Shown: piece after piece, positions 1-11,400 of the stretch
Layout: each line of letters starts with the position of its first letter
Position numbering within the stretch: the stretch's first letter is position 1
Assembly: GCA_019828595.1 (NCBI GenBank)
Contig: JAHQRK010000076.1
Span: forward strand, 1-38,771
Length of the DNA stretch: 38,771 bases
Reading direction: 5' to 3'
From: Aphanomyces cochlioides
Taxonomy: Eukaryota > Oomycota > Saprolegniomycetes > Saprolegniales > Verrucalvaceae
Translations under genes and position numbers: made by a program
The notes under the pieces: generated by a model
Seen by the model: the letters and a program-made list of their open reading frames with translations, nothing else
What the model was told of the DNA's origin: nothing
Databases searched by the model: none

Positions 1-953
1 GATTATTGACGGCCTCTCATATTCATCCCTAGTCCAGGAGAGACACGTAGAAACTTGATACCCGCGTGTTTGTCATCTTCTCTCATTTCTCTTCCAAGTG
101 TTGCCACTTAGGAACAAACTACAAATCCATTGCTTCCATGTTGTCCAAGTCGTTTTTGAATCAAGCAGAATACTTCATCATGTCCTTGGAAGTTGTTAAC
201 TCCATCAAGACAAACAAAAAGGGTCATTTTGGCCATCAAGTAATAGTCAGGAAACTCAAACTTTGAAGGCACAAAGAGCCATGATTTATTCGTTTCCAAT
301 TCCAAAAAGGGTGGAAGCAGAGCTTTTTTGGTCAAATGGATCCAAATTACACGCCACTGCGTGCGATCTCAACAGATGCCAAGAAGCTCAATGTGCACAC
401 GGATTTGTCCGTGCCAGGGGGTCTGACAATGTACCAATTTTCTTGTCCGCAATCACTTGATCGTTCAAAAACTGCCACAGCTTGTTCCACTTGAGCGCGA
501 CGATACAGCAAGATATCGCTGTTCGATCCGATTGAGGCCGGCTGCAACAATGCACCTGGTATAATGACATATGACCCGCTGATATCAATTTTGGGCTCTG
601 GTGCTGGGTCAGGATCGATGTCGACACGTTGCTTCTTGTAAGGACCTTCTGCAGCAGAAGGAATGGGAGCAACCACTACGAGGGGACAGCTCATATTAGC
701 ATCATACTGAGTCATTCCTTTAGTCGCGTCGAGAGCCACTGGATTCTTTGCTTCTAATTCGGCCATATTGTAGACATCGAGTTGTGCAGCGATCATATCT
801 TTGGGAGGATCCGAGAGACTTTGGCATACACAGCGTCCTTAAAGTGGTCAATGCGGCAATTAGGTCCTGACTGCATCGTCACGCTGGTTTTCTTCAGCAG
901 TGTAGCACGATTGGCATCAAGTAGGTGAACCACACGGAGAGCTCACTCGTCAT
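1..953 (-). pseudogene. Decayed Crinkler (CRN)-like effector gene, copy A, truncated by window edge
   Basis: The minus-strand frames match CRN copies B and C of this window in order: a start codon at 953-951, a ubiquitin-like header ending in LVVVAP (near 690), the KKQRVD linker, the IDISG-YV-IP segment, a degraded P-loop stretch (APPGTDKS-like, with GTGKS lost), and the Walker-B-like LFVCLDG region near 200. It then breaks up at the left edge, where SWTRDEY is still readable in a shifted frame. One base is missing in the header within the first 20 codons relative to copy C, and there are further frame changes. CRNs are secreted, host-directed oomycete proteins built of an N-terminal header and a variable C-terminal domain. 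This copy cannot encode one as it stands. Calling the family is secure by comparison with B and C; the part beyond position 1 is unseen. Confidence 0.75.
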
Positions 954-958
954 CTTCA

Positions 959-985
959 GTTGCGCGCGAAAAGATGATACTGTCC
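959..985 (-). promoter_or_regulatory. Conserved motif just upstream of a CRN start codon (copy A)
   Basis: Read on the minus strand, this holds a TCAT-CTTTTCGCGCGCAACT block ending about six bases before the ATG. Near-identical blocks precede CRN B (17142), the header remnant (17700) and CRN C (28172). The T-rich start followed by GCGCGCAA resembles an oomycete initiator-type core promoter; the function is inferred from conservation only. Confidence 0.5.
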
Positions 986-2347
986 TGTCGCGGATGCAAT
1001 TCAACTTCATCTTGTCGAGCTACAGCGAAGGACTCAGTGTCCAGAAGACGATCGAGACGACGTCCGTTTAAAGAAGAACACTACAATGGCTCTAATTTCT
1101 CTGGTGCATGTCAACAAACACCTCCACTCTTGCTTGGTATGAACGAGACATGTGATTGAATTCCCGTGAGCATTATGTCCTCGCTCTCTTTGCCAATGCA
1201 TTAGGGGGGGGCACGATTTCAGCATTGGAATCACGTTACCTTTGTCTTTGGTGACTCACTCCACCTTTCGCTAGCTAACCTTCTCCTGCCCGAGGAAGGC
1301 GGAGGGACAATGCATTGTTCACAATCACATCCTACAAAATAGTCCACAATTCCACTACTTGAGAGCAACAATAAAGAATGGCGTCGTTTTGTTGATCGCA
1401 AAGCCATGCTGCAATAAAGCCTTGGGCATGACCACAAAGTCCGTCCACGTTGTCGATGTGGTTACACTGTTGACAATTTTGCGAGAGAGAACAACCAAGA
1501 GAAAGTCGTCGTGTATCGCGTCGTACTTGGCCATTCCTTACGACGATCTAATGGAAGCACGATTTTCCGCGTCAAATGCAGGCTTCTTGGAGTAGACAAC
1601 GGTCGCCGCTGCGATTTCTATCCGCGTATAAATTTTTCGCAGAGTTGTTCACACTGCATTCATGAAGTCTCCACGCGAGTTTTCGACTCAGCGACCCAGC
1701 ATTGCATCAAGAAGGGCAAATCAGTCGCGGAGCTCCATTTCTTTCATCCTTGACAGACTTGAGAAATATTTCGGCTCCAGAGACAGGGTTCAGAGTATTC
1801 TGCCTGTCAGGAGTTCTCTCAGGACATGAGTCAATATTGAAGCCGCCACCATGCAAAAGACAATGTCGGCGCGTGTGATATGTAAAGCACACTGGTTGTG
1901 TCTTCCTTGTTAGCGTTGCCTGCCCTATGACTCATGGCATGGATGAACAGCTTTTGGCTCCTCATTGTACTCTTAGTATCGAGCGCTTCACTGTAGCTCG
2001 ATAGGGCCTGTTGTAAGAGCTTCCTTTCTGGTGCCGAGTCACGTTGAGATTGTCCTGGTCGATTTGGGCATGCAGGAAATCTCACGCCGATGCACAAGGC
2101 GCGGTGATCCATACACGTCCAACTCAATGCACATTTACTCCTGTATGCCCCGATATACTTGCCAAATTGGGTAGAGAACAACGCGCCTGGCTGGATGTCA
2201 TCGCTTTTCTCTTAAAGCGCAGATCCGAACGTCATCTGAGCTCGACCAGTATTTCGCTGGTCGACAGACATTTTCAATTGTTCCAATGTTCGAAATTCGA
2301 AGAGGTCGGCGGACAACTCTGATGACCGTTCGTACCTTCTGCAGCGG
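986..2347. other. Intergenic stretch with no recognisable gene
   Basis: Only short overlapping open frames on both strands are present, none longer than about 115 residues, none with a motif I recognise and none with GT-AG structure joining neighbours. A run of eight G lies near 1205-1212. It could contain decayed mobile DNA or the distal promoter of the large gene that follows. I see nothing I can name. Confidence 0.6.
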
Positions 2348-2354
2348 TATATAA
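2348..2354 (+). promoter_or_regulatory. TATA-like box upstream of the polycystin-like gene
   Basis: TATATAA lies 69 bases before the ATG at 2423. It is the only TATA-like run nearby. Many oomycete promoters use initiator elements instead, so this is a weak call. Confidence 0.2.
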
Positions 2355-2422
2355 CACCAAACAGCGCGACTCCTCCCGACTCAACGAACTGGTTTATGAG
2401 TGAATAACAACCTACAAGCTTC

Positions 2423-5400
2423 ATGCCCTCCCTGAACTATCCCTGCTGGCTTGTATTGGCGATTCTGCTCTTCACTCTGGTGGCGTCTCAATCGACTGAT
2501 GAAAGCGGGCTGTGGAATGCCTCCTCGACTGATGGCAGCAATCAAACAAATACGTCATCCATCGTGCTGAATTCGACGGACTTGATCGATCTCCCTACCA
2601 CAACACCAGCAGATCCCAACGCGTTTCTTGACATTGAATCCATCGACTACTCCACCTTGATCCTCTTCAACACTAGTGCTTACATTGCATTGTACAATGT
2701 CAGTCTCAGGGCGACAGACTCCTTTGAAATTGAGCTGTCGTTGTCGCCCGTGAATGCTGCGAACGTGACTCTATCTATCGACGACATTCCCACGTACCCT
2801 ACGACGCGTAATAGCAGCATCCTGTCCAACAATTTTTCATGGACATTGGGGCAACCTGAGCTATCGGGTCAACCATCTCTCAGTCGAGTTATTGAAACAT
2901 TTCTTCTCGACTTCCAAGTGCCTCCTTCATTTTATGGCTCTATTGAATTCAGTCTCAAATTGATAGCAAATTCATCGGTGTCGTTGGTGTACCACGATAA
3001 CATCACATGGCTCCCACCCGATTTGGCTCCACCTACCCTGCATGAGGATATTAACCCACCAGTCGACATCGTCTCCATGGATATCAACACCTCAGTCCCA
3101 TTTGACACGGCCGCATTGATTCGCCTTAACAACATTTCATTGGGTGCCACTGATCAATTGCAAGTGGAACTTCACGTGTCGGATCCACTAACGTCCTGTG
3201 TGATCATTACCTTGCTAGCTGTGGAGTCCATAGAAACTTACCCGACGGAGTATTGGCCGGTGGTGTTAGACACTGGAACATGGACACTACCAGGCAAAGC
3301 TTTGTCGGTGTATCAAAATGTTCCGCGAAATATTGACTCATTGACGGTGGCCTTTCAAGTCGGACAGTTTTTTGTGGGAACGATGGAGTATGCACTGCGT
3401 GTGTCAGTGCTGAAAGAAAACAACGAAAACTTTGAGTGGACGCACGAAGGGGAGATGACATAGTTACCCCCTGATATGTCTATTCCTCTCCTACATGAGG
3501 AAGTAGAAGCACCAGTCAACATTGCTTCCTTAGATATGAATACATCCGTCCCGTCCAACACGACAGCTGTGATACGCCTCAACAATATATCACTGGGTGT
3601 CTCGGATCAAATGCACGTGGAAGTCCGCGTGTCTGAGCCTCTAGTGTCGAATGTGATCACGACCTTGCTCGCGGTTGAGCGCATGGATACTTATCCGCCG
3701 GCATATTGGCCAGTGCTGCTGGACGATGGGACGTGGACACTGCCAGGCAAAGCTTTGTCGGCGGATAAAAATGTATCGCGCATGATTGACTCGTTGACTG
3801 TGGCCTTTCAACTCGGACTGTTTTTTGTGGGGACGATGCAGTATTCGTTACGTGTGTCAGTGCTGAAAGAAAACAACGAAGCTTTTCAGTGGACTTACGA
3901 AGGAGATATGACATGGTTACCTCTTGATTTGTCTATTCCTCCCCTACATGAGGAAGTTGATGTGCCAATCGACATTGCTTCCGTGGATATCAACACCTCT
4001 GTCCCTTTCAACACAACTGCGCTGATAAGGCTCAACAATATTTCACTGGATGTCACCGACCAATTAGTTATCACATTTTCGAATGCGTTCAATTTTGTGG
4101 CTCCAGCAAGTGTGACGGTGTATGTTGTCCAGTCGGCAACGAGATGTCCAGAAATGCACATGATCGATGTACTCACGCTCGAAGAATCGTGGATTGTGCC
4201 ATCGATGGAATCAGTCGGTGTATTGAATATATCACGTCTGATATCGCAAGTTTCGATTGCAATTCAGATGCCACCTTCCTACGTGGGCATGACACAATAT
4301 GCGATTCAAGTGGCGCAGGTTTCATCCACGGGAACCTCTCTTGGAAATTGGATGTATCGCGTCAAGACAAGATGGGAAAGACATCCAAGTGACCCGTTGC
4401 CTATTGTTCGGTTTGTACATTCCTCGATTTGACAGTTGGCTCAGTTGTTGCCGATCAGACGGTGGCATTCAATTCGTTGGGGACGTTGGAGGTGTCAAAT
4501 ATTGCGCTAGATGTCACCGATCAATTGCAAGTGGAAGTTCGTGTGTTGGATCCACTATCGTCGAATGCGGTCACCACTCTGCTCGCCGTCGAATCCATAA
4601 ACACATTTCCGCCACAATATTGGCCGGCGGTGTTGAATCAGGGTGTGCGGACGTTGCCTGGCAAATCTTTACCAGCGTATCAAAATGTGTCGCGCAACAT
4701 TGACTCGCTGTCAGTGGCGTTTCAGCTCGGACAGTATTTTGTGGGGACTATACGCTATGCGCTGCGCGTGTCAGTGCTGAAACCAAACAACGTGATCTCG
4801 CAATGGACGAACCAAGGCAACATGTCTTGGCTCTCCCCATCCTTACCAATGCCAACCATCCATCCGAAAATTGACGTGCCGCTTGACGTCGTTTCAGTGG
4901 ATATCAATAATTCTGTCCCTTTCAACACGACTGCATTGATTCGTCTCAACAATATTTCGCTGGGAGTCTCAGACCAGTTAGTCATCACGTTATCGAATGC
5001 GTTCAACTTCGTGGCACCAGTGAGTGTGACGGTGTATGCTGTCCAGTCGGCGACGAATTATCCTGTGATGCACCTGGTGGATGAGCTGACGTTGAACGAA
5101 TCGTGGACAGTGCCAGCTATGAAATCGATGGGCGAGCTGAATGTGTCGCGGATGATATCTCAGATGTCGATATCGATTCAAATGCCGTCGTTGTATGTTG
5201 GTGTGGCTCAGTATGCAATTCAGATGGCGCAGATTTCATCGACAGGAGCCTCTGTTATGAACTGGATGTATCGAGTTCAAGTGATTTGGCAAGATGACCC
5301 TTCTTCTGTTTTGGCCCGATTAGTTGTTTATGAGCGACGGAATCTTGTTTGTAGAGGAAGGAACTTTAATTCCAATTCCATTGGTGAACGTAGTTAACTT

Positions 5401-8400
5401 GTGGGACTTTCAAGGGTTTGCCGTGCAACAAGTTTGGACAAACTTTCAATCTCAATCTCCAGATTTGGTGAATTCTACTGTCCTCAATTATTCTTTCAGT
5501 CCGAAAGATCAATTGACCTACCTCCAAACCAAATATTCTTTCACTGGTAATTTTTCTGTGTACTTGATCGGTGACATCTGTACACTCGTGAATGTTACGG
5601 TCAAACCCAAGATCATTGCTGTTTCTTATGCAGTGGTATTGAGATCACGGTTTCAGTTTAATATTTCATCATCTACTGGGGTTGTTGTTGTCGTGCCTCG
5701 AGTGGCTCCTATTGCGTATACCCTCGGTCTTGCTGATTTAGGTATGAAAGGTTTGATCTGTCTTCTCTGTACAACAAACTAACGTTGAGCTGTTAGTCTC
5801 GTCGGCCTATACCGGGGTGTTTCGAGTTGTATTTGTCAGTAATGGTGGATTCCAGGTCCCATTTGACCTTCGAATACTTCCACTAGCTAATGTACCTAAT
5901 GTGTACAATATCTCAGACGGTATTACTGTCAATGCATCCCAAGCAAGCACCGTTCTGTCACCACAGTCCTATGACGACCTTGTAATTGTGAACGCAGCAA
6001 CATCCAACGTTTCAACATCCCCGCTTACCCTTGCTTGGCCACAATATCAACCGAGTACAAGTAAATATTTTTCGATTGCAACGTCGATGGAAAATATTTC
6101 GTCGCCTTTAACGGTATCAGTTGCAAAGCAGATACAAATCACGACTGTAAATATTATTTCGCAACCAGAAACAGCTCTTATTCAGCTCAATACCTTGGGA
6201 ACAATTTCTTCGTTCAGTAATTGGACTGTATACTCAACTGACTTAATTACTTGCAACTTTCAAGTCAATAACCCAGACACAACAGGTCTTCAATTTATTC
6301 GTGTATTTTTGTCAATGGATCAGACAATTGTTAAGAGCATATTGATCAACAGCACAAATATCTCGATTACTGGAAACTTGGTCGAACTGCCGGTGGTAAA
6401 CACCACTCGAATCCCCTGGTCGAATTTGACCTTATTTACCACACTAGGATATTTAGGTCCATTGCAATTTTCCATGATTGTCCGTAGTATTCTCGTGAAC
6501 ACTACTAAAACGATCGAAGTGGCAAAGTCATGGAATGTCACTGTTATTCCTCTTCCTTCCCTTCCACGACTCGAGGTGTCAACAATCAAATCAACGTACA
6601 CAGAAATCGAGACAGTAATTGTAAATATCACAGTCTGGTCTATTTCGTCAACAGATGTGCTGGTATTAAATATGACTGTTTCTCCCTCACAAGCCTTGAG
6701 TTCTACAAACTCAACACGTGATCCTGTCGTTAAGATTCCACTGCCTTCACCGTCAAACCAATTATTTCCTCTGAAGATGAAGCTTTACTGGTTTGGAGCA
6801 ATCGAGATAAACGTTACAGCCACCGTTAAGAGTACTGTACCAAGTCCACGTGATACAACCGCGACAGTAAAAATAATGAAGATAAACATTCTGCCTATTG
6901 CGTACCCTCCAGTGTTGCTTGCTCCGCTGGTATCATACGGTATTGGGAATGTGTGGTCGAATTTATCACTCTCTGACTTTAAACCACTCGTCAGCCGGAA
7001 TATTTTGGACGAAACAGTTCAGTTGAACCTTCAATCTAATCAAGCCGGCCTCCAAGTGAACTCGAATGGTTTACTTCAAAATGTATTGCCAAATGTGCCA
7101 ATTCTAGTGCAGCCGAATGCCCAACTTAGAAGTGCAGGAGGGGTGTACTCAATGACTCTCATTGCAACAGATAGCGTACCTTCGTCAAACACGACTGCAG
7201 TGACGATGGTAAACCAGACTCTGATGGTCGCAGGAATTTCAATGGACTCCAACGTTACATCCATGGTGGAAGGACAAGGTGTCCAGTTCACAATTGCACT
7301 CAGATCACCACCGCAGGCACCAGTTGTCGTGAACATGACCTGCGACAATATGTCGAGATTTAAACAGAGTTTTGCTGTTCTTGAAATCAATGAGACAAGT
7401 TCAAAGACGCTATCACTCAGTAGTGTTCGAGACTTCATAGACAGAGGCAATGTGACTGTTTCTTGCTCTATTAAAATTGCCACAAAGGATCCGTACTATA
7501 ACTTACTCGATGCTCCACGAACAGCAATAAGTATTCAAGACCCAGACGTGTCTGGATTACGCTTTTTTGGTTCCCAGGTGGGAAATGGCATCCAGCTCAT
7601 CGTGGCAGAAGCAGTTTTTGGTGATAGCTATTCTGTGACTTTGGCAACAATCCCTTTTGCAAATGTGGTTCTGTCACTTTCGTGTAATCAATCGAGAGTT
7701 GGTATTTTCCCTTCCAAGTTAATCTTTACGAAGGATAATTGGAATATCAAGCAATCCGTGATAATCAATGCAACAGATGACCAAATTAAACAAGGCACTG
7801 CTGTCACGTAAGCACACAGTAACCAATTTATTATTCTTACTTCATTTTAGATCCATTCTACATACCGTTGCTTCGGACGATCAACTATACGCATCTGTAA
7901 ATATCCCCGCAGTAATGTTGACAATTCTTGAGACTGCTGATCGGACGCCTCCTCCTTTGGTTCAAAATGTGTACTTTGGGAACACTGGAGCAGATCTAAT
8001 AACAACTTTTAATCGGGCAGTCGATCAAACCAACTTCAATGGATCTACATTCCGTTGCTCCATGGTTTTTAACCTTACTATTGGGAATATTTTCGGCACT
8101 GCCCCAACTTGCAGCTGGCCTAATACGAATACAATCCGAGTAGTCCTTGGAAAATCAGCGACGATTCTACCAAGTGACACTATTGGCTTGCTTGGAGGAG
8201 TTTTAAAATCATCGCCCGACTCTATTCTATCCATGCCTTCGACTTTCCTGTCTGTGGGATTGCCTTTAGTTCCATTTACTCCCAAAGTTTCTGTCGTTGG
8301 TGCTGTAAATTTAGGTGAGCCTTTCTATTACATCGAATAATTAATTGTTTGTAGGTTCTTGTGACGACTTGTACTTGGATGCAAAGGCTTCATCCGGATC

Positions 8401-11400
8401 TGGCGGACGAGCAATGCAATGGCAATGGGGTATTACACCATCAGGACTCTTAGACGGTCTGGGCACAACAAATCAGACGATATTTATTCCCTCAAGTTCT
8501 TTGCAAAGCGATGTCAACTACATCGTGTCATTAACACTGATAAATTTCTTGGGCATCAATGCTTCATCTGGACCATTAATCATAACCAAAGCGGCCCTGC
8601 CCCTCCCGTCGATCTATATTCAAGGTCCCAGCCAAGTGTTTGTAACAAAATCACAGGGTTTGCGACTGACGTCAGTCGCCGCTTTACCTACATGTGGTGA
8701 CACTGCAGCAAATCCATCTTTAGGGATTAATTGGTACATCAATGGATCTCAAGTCGTGTCGTTGAGCAAGAATCCTCGACAGCTCAGGCTCGTGCAGCTT
8801 AATTACGGTGTTTATACTGTTTCAGCTCTTGTCTTTATACCAGAAACGCCATGGGTAAACAATTCCGCGAGCGTTTATGTCCAAGTTGGTCCCTCCCCAT
8901 TGATTGCTGAAATTTCCGGTGGAGATCGCTCAGCAGGAAATGCAGTTGATCTGTTGCTAAACGGGACGAGGTCGACTGATCCCGACAATTCATCTACTGC
9001 CTTACTGTACCAATGGAGCTGTAGTCACTTAAATACCAACTTACGAAGTTGCATGAATGTCGATATCGCTGACGGCAAGATCAGCGTGGTTCCAAGTTCT
9101 GCTCTACCTCCTTTGACGACAATCTTGATACTTTGACTGTGACTGATCCTTTGACTGGACGCCAAAGCAGCGCGTCGGCAAGCTATGTAATCAAACTTGG
9201 CAATCCACCAATTACAACTATCAAAGCATTGTCAGCAGCAAAGTTCAATCCAGACACGAAAATTATTCTTACTGGCAACATAACCAGCTCAATGGATCCC
9301 CAGCCGACAGCCAAGTGGTCAGTTGATGGAGACACAGATGGTTCGATTGCTGCTTTAACATTTGGGCTTCTTACGGTAGGTATACCCCACATTTCCCAAC
9401 TAATTATTGTCTTGCAGACGTCATATCGAATGGTTCTTTTGGCAAATACTCTCAAAGCTGGGCGAACTTACGTGTTTATCCTTACTGGTATGGACAAATA
9501 CAACCAAACTAGTAGTGCACAGACATCAGTTGTCATGAACGAACCTCCCACCAGCGGAACAGTACATAATTTTTTATCACAAAACTTGCCTGACACGATA
9601 TTTAGGTTACAGCGAATCCTCAAAGTGGATCAGTTTTGTCGACGTCGTTTCACTTATCTTGCGATAACTGGGTAGACGAGGATCTGCCATTGCAATTCAG
9701 TTTCAAATACATCGTTGGAGACTATTCTCCAACTGCCACTCAAGTTCCTCTCGGTGATTTTGCACTGACGACATCTTTTGACACAGTATTTCCCGCTGGA
9801 GGAGGAAAGAACAACACCATCACCATAGTTAGCTATATCGCAGACTCGTACGGATATGCAACTCAGGCACTTACGACTGTTACTGTCACACTCCCTAAGA
9901 CTGACGCTGCACAAACGCAAGCGTTTCTTCAAAATCAAACAGCCAATTAGCCAATCTTGCTTCCAGCAAAGACCCTGGTCAGGTCTTGAATTTAGTGAAT
10001 ATCCTCGCTTCTTTGTTGACATCTACTGCCAGCCAGACGCCAACTGCGAGCATACCTCCTCAACCAGTAACCCCTCCACCAGTGACGCCTGGTCCAAGTG
10101 ACCCATCAGGCTCTCGCCTGCCCACCCCAGCCCCGACAAAACCTCCAAAGCAGTGCCCGAGTGCAGTACCAGGCTCAATTTGCTCAGGACATGGATCATG
10201 CACCCTGGACCCGCCACAGTGTTCGAGTGACAATCTAGAGTGCTCAGCAACATGCAACTGCGCGAATTCCTGGTACGACACGGATTGCAACACATCGCAG
10301 GAGGAATATGACAAAAAGCAGCAAATGCTGGGTAGTTTGTTGAGCTCCATGGCAATCGCTAATGCAAATATTGAGCCAACAACGCAAGCTCTGGAGCAGC
10401 AAAGCTCCGCCGTAGCTTCGATCACCGCCAATGTGGCAATGCTCAGCCCTGCACAACAAAACCAAGCCTTGGATTTGGTTGTCAATGTCTTGAACGCTTC
10501 ATCTAGCGTCACACTATCTCCTGCCACTACCTCTGCTGTTGGTCTATCTGTCTCTAGTCTTTTAGATGCACCTTCTGTGACAGCAAATTCGACGAGTCGG
10601 CGACTTGAAGAAGCAGCTACCCAAAGTGCAAAAATTGGCTCGACGGTGTCCCTTCTATCCTCATCGATTCTAAGCGATATGTTACCTGGTGAAGCACCAG
10701 TCCAACTGAATACCAAAAACTTAAAGCTAACTGTGCAACGTCATGAGCCAGAAGAGCTCACCGGGGCAAAAGTTGAGCTACCTCTCAGTGCTGAACAAGT
10801 TCGACAAAATTACACTGCTCCTTCTTTCGCCTTTCCTTCGGAGTTTTCGAGCCTTGGATGTGGCAATGCTATGGACACGCACGCGGCATTGTACTCGAAG
10901 AATCTGTACAGTAGCGAAAACGCATCTGCAATCAATTCAGCTGTCATGGGACTCAATTTGCTGTGCGCCAACCAGCCTCTGGCTGTTTCAAACCTTACAC
11001 AAGGAATTACACTTCGCATGCGCAACAATATGAAATATCCTGTACGTAAGCAACTCGATCTTTATTTCATTTATTCCATGGTAGGAGCCAGATAAGCCCC
11101 TCAATGGAACTGTGGAATGCTTTGTTAATCAGACGACCACGAAAAACATTACCTGTGATGCCAAAAACAATATTTTCAAAGTTGTGACCTGCAACGGAAC
11201 AGCCGATGACAACATATCCTATGTATGTCCCCAGATTGTTTCGACTCCTTTGTGTCGATATTGGGATACTAAGGTATATTCACTTCTCGAATTTTTTTAC
11301 GTATTGACGGGATGCTTTAGTTGGCTCTATGGTCGTCCGAAGGCTGCGAAGTTGTGCCAAGCTCTGACCCGGACTATACAATATGCAACTGCACCCACTT

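Noticed and set aside
4405..4434. Possible 30-base GT-AG intron
   Set aside because: Below the 38-55 range of all other introns. A missing T in the run at 4428 explains the shift.
5310..5326. Possible 16-base GT-AG intron to explain the frame change
   Set aside because: Far shorter than any other intron here. One extra T in the TTT run at 5327-5329 explains the shift and gives a smooth reading.
10060..10716. 218-codon minus-strand frame
   Set aside because: Lies antisense within the EGF-like and stalk exon of the polycystin-like gene, whose sense frame is clearly coding.
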